The notes: a model not told the origin generated them from the letters alone. Positions 6,054 to 13,612 are shown, counted from the stretch's first letter. The stretch is 33,228 bases of DNA from Alphaproteobacteria bacterium (GCA_017453485.1 JAFTEW010000026.1:1-33228), one strand, 5' to 3'. Numbers and translations are program-made.

Positions 6054-7312
6054 AACGATTTCTGACAGTCTGTTTATTGGCCTTAATTCTTGTTTCTTGC
6101 GGTAAAGACGGACCTGTTGCCCCCAAAGAAGGACGTATCAGTGTCGGTGCTCAACCGGATTTGCCGGTAATGGCGGATGGTCAAGTCCGTGTTGAGAAGG
6201 CAGTTGCTAAAAATCGGTGGAGTATGGCCTTTTCCGATGCGGCCAATAATCGCCCCCGGGTTCGGCTCGGGAAAAATTTGAAGTTGGCTCACACCGTGTC
6301 AATCGGGGATGGTGTTTCTTTGGATCGGTTGACGTTGGCGGGGCCAATTGTGAAGAATAAGACGGCCTATACGTTGGATGGGCAATTTTCCTTGCAAGCC
6401 ACGAACTTGAAAAACGGAGAAAAACTGTGGCGGCGGCGTTTGGCCGATATTCAGGGAACAACTTCTCAAAGCATTGGTTTAGCTCTCTATAAAGATAATC
6501 TGTATGCGGTGGCCGGGAACGGTGTTGTTGTGGCTACGGATTTGTCTGGCAAAGAACTTTGGCAGATTGATTTGAAAACCCCGCTGCGATCGGAACCTGT
6601 CATTGATGAGGGGCGTCTATTTATTTCTTCCATTTATAATGAATTATTTGTTCTGTCCGTTAGGGATGGCAAGATTTTATGGCAATATGCTGGGGATAAG
6701 ACGGTGACGAATTTCTTCGGTATGGGTACACCGGCTGTCAATACGGATATGGTTGTGATGCCGATGACAAACGGTCGTGTCAATGCGTTTGATGTATCGA
6801 CTGGTGTATTATTGTGGACCGAAGATATGTGGACGAATCGAACCTATAATCCGTTATTGGATATTCCGCATATGACCGCTTCCCCCGTTATTGAGCAGGA
6901 CGCCGTTTATCTGATCGGGAATGCGGGAAAAACGGGCGCCTATCGTTTAGGGACAGGGATGCCCTTATTCGTTTTAAATATCGGCGGTCGTGAAACGCCG
7001 GTTGTCAGTGGTGATACGCTGTTTTTGATTTCCAATCAAAATGATTTAATGGCGTTAAATAGGAAAACGGGTAAACAATATTGGAAGACGGGCTTGAACT
7101 CCGCGGAAAAGAAAGTGACTTGGTATGGGCCGGTTTTGGCAGATGATTCAGCAATTGTTGTATCATCAAAGGGGGATATTGTTTTTTATGATATCTCTTC
7201 CGGTAAAGAAGTCAGGCGGGATAAACAAAAGGATATTGTTGGGGCTCCGGTAGCTGTTAGCGGCTATCTGCTGTTTTTAACAAGTGACGGAAAGTTGCTG
7301 ATTTATCAATAG
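6050..7312 (+). CDS. bamB: Outer membrane protein assembly factor BamB (lipoprotein)
   Basis: The start overlaps the previous stop as ATGA, so translation is probably coupled. Residues 1-16 are a lipoprotein signal with lipobox LVSC (Cys 17). The rest is an eight-bladed PQQ-like beta-propeller; blade repeats of the type G-x-L-x-A-x(D)-x-x-T/S-G-x-x-L/x-W are visible (NLKNGEKLW, DLSGKELWQ, SVRDGKILWQ, DVSTGVLLWT, NRKTGKQYW). Length (420) fits the family. BamB is the scaffold lipoprotein of the BAM complex in the inner leaflet of the outer membrane. The position between a YfgM-like gene and der matches the order found in many proteobacteria. Confidence 0.95.
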   Translation: MKRFLTVCLLALILVSCGKDGPVAPKEGRISVGAQPDLPVMADGQVRVEKAVAKNRWSMAFSDAANNRPRVRLGKNLKLAHTVSIGDGVSLDRLTLAGPIVKNKTAYTLDGQFSLQATNLKNGEKLWRRRLADIQGTTSQSIGLALYKDNLYAVAGNGVVVATDLSGKELWQIDLKTPLRSEPVIDEGRLFISSIYNELFVLSVRDGKILWQYAGDKTVTNFFGMGTPAVNTDMVVMPMTNGRVNAFDVSTGVLLWTEDMWTNRTYNPLLDIPHMTASPVIEQDAVYLIGNAGKTGAYRLGTGMPLFVLNIGGRETPVVSGDTLFLISNQNDLMALNRKTGKQYWKTGLNSAEKKVTWYGPVLADDSAIVVSSKGDIVFYDISSGKEVRRDKQKDIVGAPVAVSGYLLFLTSDGKLLIYQ

Positions 7313-7327
7313 ACAGGAGTTCATGAA

Positions 7328-8671
7328 ATGAAAACGATTGCTATTGTCGGACGCACGAATGTCGGTAAATCAACGCTGTTTAACCGGCTCTGCGGTCGGC
7401 GGTTGGCTATCGTTCACGACAGGGCTGGGGTTACTCGGGACAGAAAAGAAGCCATTGCCGCAATTAAGGATATTTCCGTTCGTTTGGTAGATACGGCCGG
7501 ATTGGAGGAAACAACATCCTTGGCTGACGCTATGTGGAAACAGACGGAAGTGGCTATCCAGGAAGCCGATATTGTGTTGATGGTTGTGGATGCTCGGTCG
7601 GAATTAACCCGCTTGGATGGGCGTTTGGCCGGTGGGTTAAGACGTCTGAAAAAACCGGTTTTCCTTTTGGCAAATAAATGCGAGGGAAAACAACAAACAG
7701 ATGGATTAGCTGAATTTTATCGCCTGGGATTAGGTGATCCGATGCCGATTTCTGCCGAACACGGACGGGGGATGGATTTGCTGTATGCGGTCTTGAAACC
7801 GCTTTGTCCGATTGAAAAAACGTCAGATGAGGTGACAGACAAACCGTTAAAATTAGCGATTGTTGGTCGACCGAATGTCGGTAAGTCAACGCTGATTAAC
7901 CGACTGTTGGGGACGGATAGATTATTGACCGGACCGGAAGCCGGTGTGACACGGGATGCTATTACCGTGCCGTGGGAATGGAAAGGTAATAAAATCTTAT
8001 TAACAGATACGGCCGGTTTACGTAAATATGGAAAGGTTGAAGATGACTTGGAAAAAATATCGGCTGCCGATACGCGTAATACCATTGATTATGCCGAGGT
8101 CGTCATCTTGGTTTTAGATGCTAATCAACCAATGGAACGTCAGGATTTGATGATTGCCAGTCGTGTATTGGAAGAGGGGCGATGCCTGATTATTGCCTTG
8201 AATAAATGGGATACCATTCAAAACCCCAAACAGGTGTTGACAGAACTAAAATACAAAATGGAATCTTCTTTGCAACAGGTAAAGGGATTACCCGTTGTCA
8301 CCGTGTCGGCCAAAACAGGTTTTGGGATTGATCCAATGATGACAACCGTTTTTCATTTATATAAGTTGTGGAATAAACGGGTTAAAACACATCAGATGAA
8401 TGATTTTTTAAGGATGATGACTGAGGCTCATCCGACCCCGATTGCCCGTAACGGTCGTCGGATTCCGATGAAATATATGACGCAGGTTAGCGCTCGGCCG
8501 CCGACTTTTGTTATTTTTTCAAGCAATCCGGATCAATTGCCGGAATCCTATTTGCGATACCTGTCGAATGGGATTCGAGATGAATTCGGTCTGGTCGGTG
8601 TCCCTATACGTATCCATATGCGTAAGCGTGAAAATCCCTTTGCGAATAAGCCAAAAAAGCGTAAAAAGTAA
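7328..8671 (+). CDS. der: Ribosome assembly GTPase Der (EngA)
   Basis: An ACAGGAG site precedes the ATG. The 447-residue protein has two tandem GTPase domains: the first with GRTNVGKST (8-16), RAGVTRD, DTAGLEE and NKCE; the second with GRPNVGKST (about 181), AGVTRD, DTAGLRK and NKWD; then a KH-like C-terminal domain and a basic tail (KKRKK). The first P-loop has Thr where most relatives have Pro, a mild change. Der is needed for maturation of the 50S subunit. It follows bamB by 15 bases. Confidence 0.98.
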   Translation: MKTIAIVGRTNVGKSTLFNRLCGRRLAIVHDRAGVTRDRKEAIAAIKDISVRLVDTAGLEETTSLADAMWKQTEVAIQEADIVLMVVDARSELTRLDGRLAGGLRRLKKPVFLLANKCEGKQQTDGLAEFYRLGLGDPMPISAEHGRGMDLLYAVLKPLCPIEKTSDEVTDKPLKLAIVGRPNVGKSTLINRLLGTDRLLTGPEAGVTRDAITVPWEWKGNKILLTDTAGLRKYGKVEDDLEKISAADTRNTIDYAEVVILVLDANQPMERQDLMIASRVLEEGRCLIIALNKWDTIQNPKQVLTELKYKMESSLQQVKGLPVVTVSAKTGFGIDPMMTTVFHLYKLWNKRVKTHQMNDFLRMMTEAHPTPIARNGRRIPMKYMTQVSARPPTFVIFSSNPDQLPESYLRYLSNGIRDEFGLVGVPIRIHMRKRENPFANKPKKRKK

Positions 8672-8674
8672 AAG

Positions 8675-8703
8675 TTGACAAAATTATATCGATGTGGTAT
8701 AAT
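8675..8703 (+). promoter_or_regulatory. Consensus promoter for the Nudix gene
   Basis: TTGACA (8675-8680), exactly 17 bases, TATAAT (8698-8703). It starts three bases after the der stop, so the next gene has its own strong transcript with a leader of only about 16 bases. It also shows that the protein cannot start at the TTG at 8675. Confidence 0.88.
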
Positions 8704-8725
8704 CTGCCATGCGGAGGCAGACGTA

Positions 8726-9574
8726 ATGCGCTTGATAAAACCATATTCTCATTTGAATTCCGAATTTGGCAAAAATGATATTCGGATTATTCATACGCCA
8801 CGCTGCAAGAAGGATTTCCCTTGGGCCATTGTATCCGTTGCGGATTTGACCGCGGCTTTACCGCCCGAGGAAACTCAGGTTATTACCGATGCCTGGTCGA
8901 ACGCATTAAAGAAAGAAACTCTGGTGGATGAGAAAATTGTCTCTGTTCGCTTAATGGATTGGAGACAGGGCAAGTTATGGGTTTGTCCTGCGGATTATCG
9001 AATTTGGAAAACAACGGCTGAAAAAGGTTTTTATGCCCGATTTGGCGATATGTATATTCCGAATGCTTTGAATGTGCAATTGTTGGCACAAACCGAAGAT
9101 AATCAAATCGTCTTAGGCGCGCGTCCTCCTAAGGAAAACGGAAAATTACCGGCTTTTCAGGTGCCGGGCGGTATGGTAAAATTAACCGATGGTCGTGGTG
9201 GTTGTATTTCCCCGGATCATAGTGCTATCCGCGATTTCCGTGAGGAAGTAGGGGATTTACCGCTGCGGGATGTATTTTATTTAGGGGCGTCCTTTTATGC
9301 CGGTCGGGTCATAACAACACTTTATTATACGGCATATTTGGCGATGAATGCCTGTGAGTTAACGGCCTGGCGGCGTCGAAATAAAAGCAAAATTCAGAAT
9401 TATCAGGCTTTCCCTCAGGAATACTATGTCCCCGCCACTAAAAAAGGAATTTGTGATGCCCGCCTATCCGGTCATTTGCGCGAAACGGCTGATGTCGGAC
9501 TATTGTTAAAGGGTCGCGAGTTATTCGGTAGTGCCTGGTTTCAAAAAAACAGACCTTCTCGGATGAGGGGATAA
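8726..9574 (+). CDS. Nudix-type hydrolase with extra N-terminal domain (282 aa)
   Basis: The ATG at 8726 has GCGGAGG 8-14 bases upstream and sits just after the promoter; the longer frame from 8675 lies within the promoter. About 110 N-terminal residues have no motif I recognise. From about residue 115 a Nudix fold appears: NVQLLAQTEDNQIVLGARPP, then VPGGMVK and, after an insert, RDFREEVGDL. This fits the Nudix box REUxEExGU with Asp for the first Glu and a longer loop between the Gly and the REU part. The catalytic Glu pair is kept. The substrate is unknown, probably a nucleoside diphosphate derivative. It stands alone between der and tRNA-Ala. Confidence 0.8.
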   Translation: MRLIKPYSHLNSEFGKNDIRIIHTPRCKKDFPWAIVSVADLTAALPPEETQVITDAWSNALKKETLVDEKIVSVRLMDWRQGKLWVCPADYRIWKTTAEKGFYARFGDMYIPNALNVQLLAQTEDNQIVLGARPPKENGKLPAFQVPGGMVKLTDGRGGCISPDHSAIRDFREEVGDLPLRDVFYLGASFYAGRVITTLYYTAYLAMNACELTAWRRRNKSKIQNYQAFPQEYYVPATKKGICDARLSGHLRETADVGLLLKGRELFGSAWFQKNRPSRMRG

Positions 9575-9650
9575 AGGCCTGTCTTCCTTTAAAAATAGGG
9601 CAAAGAGGGAATATAAAATAAAAATATTTTGGACTTATTTCACTTTTTAC

Positions 9651-9678
9651 TTGATTTCCGTTTTAAAATGTGTATAAT
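9651..9678 (+). promoter_or_regulatory. Promoter of tRNA-Ala
   Basis: TTGATT (9651-9656), 16 bases, TATAAT (9673-9678). The layout, with TTAAAAT inside the spacer and a C-rich start region, closely resembles the promoter of the efflux operon at 27791-27819. Confidence 0.85.
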
Positions 9679-9693
9679 ACCCCCATGACCGTT

Positions 9694-9769
9694 GGGGGTA
9701 TAGCTCAGCTGGGAGAGCGCTGCAATGGCATTGCAGAGGTCAGCGGTTCGATCCCGCTTACCTCCACCA
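9694..9769 (+). tRNA. tRNA-Ala(GGC)
   Basis: The 76-base gene has an encoded CCA. The acceptor GGGGGTA pairs with TACCTCC (one G-U). The D-arm AGCTCAGCTGGGAGAGC is typical; the anticodon stem CTGCA/TGCAG holds loop ATGGCAT, so the anticodon is GGC. The T-arm is CAGCGGTTCGATCCCGCTT-like and pairs well. Confidence 0.96.
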
Positions 9770-9775
9770 AGATTC

Positions 9776-9803
9776 AACCACCTTTCGGGGTGGTTTTGTT
9801 TTA
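9776..9803 (+). terminator. Terminator after tRNA-Ala
   Basis: AACCACC (9776-9782) pairs with GGTGGTT (9789-9795) and runs into TTGTTTTAT, six bases after the tRNA end. Confidence 0.85.
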
Positions 9804-9854
9804 TGTTTAAACATTTTTATTGCCTTCGGATAATCAAGTCTTGTTAATAATAAC

Positions 9855-9883
9855 TTGCCATAACTAAAAAAATCGTGTATAAT
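9855..9883 (+). promoter_or_regulatory. Promoter of the structured RNA
   Basis: TTGCCA (9855-9860), 17 bases, TATAAT (9878-9883). It predicts a transcript start near 9890, at the edge of the first hairpin, and no open reading frame follows for 200 bases. Confidence 0.8.
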
Positions 9884-9889
9884 GACAAT

Positions 9890-10083
9890 TGGATGGAGTG
9901 GTGTCCATCTAAAGGGTTAAGAGCCTTTGTAAGTTGCCAGTTTCACCCTGGCGTAAAACAACTTCCGGTCTAATCGACTGGAAGAGTGGTTGAATAAGCC
10001 GGTGTTCCGGTCAATAAATCGCACTATTCTTACAATAGCTCTTAAACTTCCAGTCACCTGAAACACCACAGGTGATTTTTTGT
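9890..10083 (+). ncRNA. Strongly folded RNA of ~195 bases: candidate cis-regulatory leader or small RNA
   Basis: Between a good promoter and a terminator lies a non-coding stretch with many exact pairings: hairpin GATGGA/TCCATC (9892-9909); a closing helix UUAAGAGC (9917-9924) with GCUCUUAA (10038-10045) plus UUGUAAG (9927-9933) with CUUACAA (10029-10035); inside it three arms, GCCAG/CUGGC (9936-9952), CUUCCGGUC/GACUGGAAG (9962-9984) and AGUG...CACU (9985-10025) carrying CCGG/CCGG. This gives a four-way junction. The strand GACUGGAAG (9976-9984) can also pair perfectly with CUUCCAGUC (10047-10055), which touches the terminator stem. The terminator ends two bases before the ribosome site of the next gene, as in riboswitches and attenuators. 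It matches no known riboswitch, 6S, SRP or RNase P signature that I can recall. A stand-alone small RNA is the alternative. Confidence 0.72.
10054..10083 (+). terminator. Terminator of the structured RNA, directly before a ribosome site
   Basis: TCACCTG (10054-10060) pairs with CAGGTGA (10069-10075), followed by six T. The AGGAGA of the 46-aa gene begins at 10085, so expression of the next two genes from the upstream promoter requires read-through. Confidence 0.82.
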
Positions 10084-10095
10084 TAGGAGAAAAAT

Positions 10096-10236
10096 ATGAA
10101 TTGGGATACGGTTTCAACGGTAATTATTACTCTTATATTATATCCATTTGTAGAAGGTCTTGTCGGCCTTGCCATCTTAATTTGTTTAGGAATTATCTAT
10201 TTAATCTTTAGCGTGATAAAAAGGGGATTAAAATGA
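10096..10236 (+). CDS. 46-residue hydrophobic membrane peptide
   Basis: AGGAGA (10085-10090) stands 5 bases before the ATG, and the stop overlaps the next start as ATGA, so the two are translated in tandem. The peptide begins MNWDTVSTVI, is hydrophobic from about residue 8 to 41 (with YPFVEG in the middle, suggesting one long or two short helices) and ends in KRGLK, which predicts a cytoplasmic C-terminus. I recognise no family. Its close coupling to a MORN-repeat lipoprotein and its place right after a terminator-ended folded RNA suggest a regulated small membrane protein. Confidence 0.65.
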   Translation: MNWDTVSTVIITLILYPFVEGLVGLAILICLGIIYLIFSVIKRGLK

Positions 10237-11060
10237 AATTTAAAAAATTTGTCTTCTTATTATTATTTTTAATTGCCGGATGCCGATATTTAATTGAAGC
10301 ATCTGACTATAATAACGTTGTTACCGAGGAAGCGCAAAAGGCACGTCTTCAGAGGGGGGCCACACAATCTGCTTGGGCACACTTTTTAGATTCAAAGTTT
10401 ACTTATGATGGGGATTTAAGCGTTAATGAACGTATTCTGAATTATTATCCCTCGGGCGCGGTAAAAATCAAACTGATATCTACATCAGGGGAAAATGATA
10501 AATTATTGGTGTTTTATGAAGACGGGCGCATAAAAGATGAGGCGGAACTGATTGAAGGCCTCAATTATATGTTTGCCAAATCATATAATTCATCTGGTCA
10601 CCTCACAGCGTCTGGGTATCTCAGAAACGGTAAACCGGAAGGTACTTTCTTTCGCTACACGGAAAAAGGATTTTATGCAAAAATGGAATTCAAAAACGGG
10701 ATGCTAAATGGTCAAGGTATTATCTATTATCCAAGCGGGGAACCTTTTATTGTTATACCCTATAAAGATAATATGAAAGAGGGGCGAGGCGTTCTTTATG
10801 ATAAAAAAGGCCGACTTATGGGGGAAGAAGATTACCATTTAGATAGACGTTCTGGTATCATAAGACTTTACTATCCATCAGGTAAACTATTTATTGAAGG
10901 ACAAGTTAGAGATGATATTCCTTTTGGAAAAATCAAAATATACGATGCAAACGGAGGAATGAAATATATTAGTGTAGAGGAATTGAAAGAAAAACACAAA
11001 TTGAATAGTAAATTTGATAATTTATTCAAACGGTCTCCGCTAGAAGGATTTTCATTTTAA
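10233..11060 (+). CDS. MORN-repeat lipoprotein (YwqK-type), 275 aa
   Basis: The start overlaps the stop of the membrane peptide, with AGGGGA upstream. Residues 1-16 form a lipoprotein signal with lipobox IAGC (Cys 17). The body holds MORN-like beta-hairpin repeats: YYPSGAVKIK, NSSGHLTASGYLRNGKPEG, YYPSGEPFIVIPYKDNMKEG, YDKKGRLMGEEDYH, YYPSGKLFIEGQVRDDIPFG, YDANGG. Proteins of this type are often filed as 'YwqK antitoxin-like', a label with little support; a surface or periplasmic binding role is just as likely. A strong terminator follows six bases after the stop. Confidence 0.85.
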   Translation: MKFKKFVFLLLFLIAGCRYLIEASDYNNVVTEEAQKARLQRGATQSAWAHFLDSKFTYDGDLSVNERILNYYPSGAVKIKLISTSGENDKLLVFYEDGRIKDEAELIEGLNYMFAKSYNSSGHLTASGYLRNGKPEGTFFRYTEKGFYAKMEFKNGMLNGQGIIYYPSGEPFIVIPYKDNMKEGRGVLYDKKGRLMGEEDYHLDRRSGIIRLYYPSGKLFIEGQVRDDIPFGKIKIYDANGGMKYISVEELKEKHKLNSKFDNLFKRSPLEGFSF

Positions 11061-11065
11061 CACAA

Positions 11066-11095
11066 AAAAACACCCCCACCGGGTGTTTTTTATTT
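11066..11095 (+). terminator. Terminator after the MORN lipoprotein gene
   Basis: AAAAACACCC (11066-11075) pairs with GGGTGTTTTT (11081-11090) around CCACC, with further T after it. The A-rich left arm also makes it usable on the minus strand. Confidence 0.88.
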
Positions 11096-11114
11096 TATTT
11101 ACTTTTGTTTTTAT

Positions 11115-11174
11115 GCCTATCGGTTACGGTTTTTGTCTGCAATCGACGGAAATACCATAAAAACCGAAATAGGC
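11115..11174. repeat. Long inverted repeat in the gap before the BioG-like gene
   Basis: GCCTAT (11115-11120) and CGGTTTTT (11127-11134) match AAAAACCG (11159-11166) and ATAGGC (11169-11174) exactly, around a 24-base loop. On the minus strand a short frame across it reads YLILIIPAFGPISVFMVF and then stops. This looks like the end of a small membrane protein but has no ribosome site and a stop just upstream, so it may be a gene remnant. The rest of the 284-base gap, up to the promoter at 11295, shows nothing else. Confidence 0.35.
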
Positions 11175-11294
11175 CCGAAAGCAGGGATGATTAATATCAA
11201 ATACTTATACAATTTTCAAAAATCGGGGGCTGGTCACACCATCAATTCATTACTCTTTTTATACCTGTCCAAAAAGTGAGCGCGCATTTTTTTC

Positions 11295-11323
11295 TTGATA
11301 GTAAGATATAAAACCGATATACT
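11295..11323 (+). promoter_or_regulatory. Promoter of the BioG-like/C39/flavodoxin operon
   Basis: TTGATA (11295-11300), 17 bases, TATACT (11318-11323), 21 bases before the first start codon. Confidence 0.75.
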
Positions 11324-11344
11324 TACGCCAACAAGGAAAATCTA

Positions 11345-11992
11345 ATGCAATATTTTTATCAGAACAACCATTCGCGTGATTTAATCGTATTTTTCTCTGG
11401 TTGGGGATGCGATCATCATCAATTCACGAATTTACACGACGATAAAGATGTTTTAATACTATATGATTATCAAAATTTAACGTTGGATTTTGATTTTTCC
11501 CGGTACAAGAACATTTATATTATTGCGTATTCTGCCGGTGTTTTTGTGGCTTCTGTCATGGCTGATAAGATTCCGAGCATCCGACAAAAAATCGCTGTCT
11601 GTGGAAATCCGTATTTGTTTGATAAAACGTTAGGTATATCCCCCAAAACCATTCAAGTTTTTAAAGGTATAACATTGGATAATTATTTGGATTTTCGTAA
11701 AAAATATATGGTTTTTAATGATGAAGAATTTGAAAAATATAATCGGTTGCAATCTTTACGCACTCTGGAAAGTTGCGCAGGCGAATTGGATGTATTGTTG
11801 AAAGCATATAAAAAATATAAATCTTATATCAATCCGACTTTTGATAAAGCCATTATGGCAGAAAATGATTTGATATTTAATCTGCAAGCGCAAAAGGGAT
11901 TTTATAAACAAAGGCTGTCCATTATTCCGAATGCAAGGCACCATATATTCTTCCATTTTAATCGCTTTGAAGATATAATAAATTATTTTTAA
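11345..11992 (+). CDS. bioG: BioG-like alpha/beta hydrolase (DUF452), putative pimeloyl-ACP methyl ester esterase
   Basis: AAGGAAAA precedes the ATG. The 215-residue protein has the DUF452 hallmarks: FFSGWGCDHHQF near the start, YDYQNL, the nucleophile elbow AYSAGVFVAS (Ser about residue 64), and a late His in ARHHIFFHF. BioG relatives hydrolyse the methyl ester of pimeloyl-ACP at the end of the BioC-started pathway to biotin. No bioC or other biotin gene is in the window, so the role rests on family alone. The elbow reads A-Y-S-A-G instead of G-x-S-x-G, so the first Gly is Ala. No signal peptide. A C39-like peptidase gene follows after 20 bases. Confidence 0.72.
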   Translation: MQYFYQNNHSRDLIVFFSGWGCDHHQFTNLHDDKDVLILYDYQNLTLDFDFSRYKNIYIIAYSAGVFVASVMADKIPSIRQKIAVCGNPYLFDKTLGISPKTIQVFKGITLDNYLDFRKKYMVFNDEEFEKYNRLQSLRTLESCAGELDVLLKAYKKYKSYINPTFDKAIMAENDLIFNLQAQKGFYKQRLSIIPNARHHIFFHFNRFEDIINYF

Positions 11993-12012
11993 CGTAAAGG
12001 AGGCTTTATAAT

Positions 12013-12768
12013 ATGACAAAAAGGAATCCATTTTTAATAATTTTAATCAATTTATTGTTTGCTTCAAGTATCGTTTTTGCTGGGAATGTTCGGGTTATTC
12101 CCTATCCGGATGGAATGGATATAAAATCAGAAGGCGCCTCTTCTGCACCAAAAGAAATCAATCATAAAGCATCCCCTTATTTTAATATGCCGGATGTTTT
12201 TGAACTGACTTCCAATGATAATTTGACCATTTTAACGCATTATCCGACCTATCAACAAACAACGGAGTATTCTTGCGGGCCTGCCACCGTTTTAACCCTG
12301 TTGTGGTATTATGGCAAAAAGGATTTCACGGAAAAAGACTTAATTGAAAAAATGAATGCAACTTTTGAGCATGGCACAGCTCTGCAAAGTATCGCCGATT
12401 TCTTTCGTGATATCGGTTGGAAAGTGAAAACAAGCCTTGATACAAAACCTTTTGATACCTATGAAAAGTTTGCCCTGTTTGTGCAGCAAGAATTAAAGGC
12501 CGGTCATCCTGTTATGGTTGAAAATGTTGCGTGGGGCGGACATTGGCGTGTTATTATCGGATATGATACAACGGGAACACAAACAACCGCTGATGATGTT
12601 CTGATTTTTGCCGATACTTACGATACAGCAGACCATAACCAAGACGGATATTCAATTGAAAACGGGGAAAACTTTTTCTGGACTTGGTTTGACCACAATA
12701 TACTTCCCGAAAATGAAAGGAACCAACCGTTTATTGTGGCATATCCGACAAAAACCGATGAATCATGA
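12013..12768 (+). CDS. Exported C39-like cysteine peptidase (Peptidase_C39_2), 251 aa
   Basis: AAAGGAGG precedes the ATG. A signal peptide (about 1-23, cleavage after VFA) is followed by a 50-residue linker and a papain-like fold: QQTTEYSCGPATV with the candidate nucleophile Cys 88 and the oxyanion Gln about 82, then GGHWRVIIGYD with His 177, and ADTYDTADHNQDG near the end. Such domains cleave after Gly-Gly leader peptides or act on bacteriocins; many stand-alone exported ones have unknown targets. It sits between a BioG-like gene and an exported flavodoxin, all on the same strand with short gaps. Confidence 0.82.
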   Translation: MTKRNPFLIILINLLFASSIVFAGNVRVIPYPDGMDIKSEGASSAPKEINHKASPYFNMPDVFELTSNDNLTILTHYPTYQQTTEYSCGPATVLTLLWYYGKKDFTEKDLIEKMNATFEHGTALQSIADFFRDIGWKVKTSLDTKPFDTYEKFALFVQQELKAGHPVMVENVAWGGHWRVIIGYDTTGTQTTADDVLIFADTYDTADHNQDGYSIENGENFFWTWFDHNILPENERNQPFIVAYPTKTDES

Positions 12769-12799
12769 AACGTATAATTTAAAATAGAAAGGAAACAAC

Positions 12800-13330
12800 A
12801 TGAAAAAACTTTTAGCAATAATTTTAATGGGAGGATTTATGATGGCAACCACAGCAGAAGCCAAAACATTGGTCGCGTATTTCAGTGCAACCGGCACAAC
12901 AGCACAAGTAGCCGAAAAATTAGCAAAAGCAACCGGTGCTGATTTGTTTGAAATCAAACCCGAACAACCTTATACAGAGGCTGATTTGAATTGGCATGAT
13001 AGCCAAAGTCGCAGTTCTGTGGAAATGAATGACACTTCTTCACGTCCTGCAATTGCTAATAAGGTGGAGAATATGGCTCAATATGATACGGTCTTTATCG
13101 GGTCCCCGATTTGGTGGGGCAGAGAACCGTCTATCATAGATACCTTTATGGAAAGTTATGACTTTTCGGGCAAAAAAGTTATTCCTTTTGTCACATCCGG
13201 CAGTAGCGGTATCGGTGATACGGCCAAGAACCTGAAAGCACTTGCCCCAAATGCCACAGTGGATACCGGCAAAAGATTTTCCTCATCTGTTTCCGAAGAA
13301 GTTTTGGCCGATTGGGCAAAACAGTTTTAA
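12800..13330 (+). CDS. Exported flavodoxin (176 aa)
   Basis: AGAAAGGAAAC precedes the ATG. Residues 1-21 look like a Sec signal peptide ending AEA. The mature part is a flavodoxin fold of the FldA-like/Flavodoxin_4 type: the FMN phosphate loop SATGTT (29-34), then GSPIWWGREPS and FVTSGSSGIGDT, which contact the flavin ring. Most flavodoxins are cytoplasmic; exported relatives with this WWGREP motif are known in gut bacteria. The partner is unknown. A second exported flavoprotein (a SagB-type nitroreductase) lies 5 kb downstream. Confidence 0.88.
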   Translation: MKKLLAIILMGGFMMATTAEAKTLVAYFSATGTTAQVAEKLAKATGADLFEIKPEQPYTEADLNWHDSQSRSSVEMNDTSSRPAIANKVENMAQYDTVFIGSPIWWGREPSIIDTFMESYDFSGKKVIPFVTSGSSGIGDTAKNLKALAPNATVDTGKRFSSSVSEEVLADWAKQF

Positions 13331-13426
13331 GGGAAGCTCTTGTGACCATTGAAGAAAACATTTTTAAACGTGCGGAAATAGGCAAAAATGCGTTGGCTGG
13401 GTATGGGTTCCGGCGCGGGGGCAGGA

Positions 13427-13512
13427 ATGATAAAAGGACCCAATCGGGTCAGAGTATGGTGGAAATGCTGGGGACTCTAGCAATTGTGGGGGCCATCAGG
13501 GGGTGGGAATAA
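13427..13512 (+). pseudogene. Decayed prepilin-like gene fragment
   Basis: The frame that ends at 13512 reads RTQSGQSMVEMLGTLAIVGAI, the methylation site and helix start of the same prepilin family as the next gene (GRSMVEILGVLAIIGVL), then breaks off. The matching ATG at 13427 (MIKGP...) is one frame away. Adding one A to the AAAA run at 13432-13435 restores MIKRTQSGQSMVE, parallel to the neighbour's MIKRETLLFETGRSMVE. So the fragment carries a one-base loss and a truncation. Nothing downstream continues the pilin before the next promoter. It overlaps no other gene and seems dead. Confidence 0.7.
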
Positions 13513-13550
13513 CCAAGTATGATCACATCATCATAAAATAAAAAAAATTA

Positions 13551-13579
13551 TTGTAAAATTTTATTTTATTGAGTATAAT
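13551..13579 (+). promoter_or_regulatory. Promoter of the Cys-rich prepilin-like gene
   Basis: TTGTAA (13551-13556), 17 bases, TATAAT (13574-13579). AAAGGAG follows before the ATG at 13613. Confidence 0.75.
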
Positions 13580-13612
13580 CATCTAAACACACATTGGAAT
13601 AAAGGAGATAAT

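Noticed and set aside
8675-8725. Extra 17 N-terminal residues for the Nudix protein
   Set aside because: This stretch is the -35/-10 promoter; the ATG at 8726 has its own ribosome site.
9890-10083. Match to a known RNA (6S, SRP, cobalamin, glycine or TPP riboswitch)
   Set aside because: The conserved sequence blocks of these classes that I can recall are absent; the fold is a four-way junction rather than the long rod of 6S RNA.
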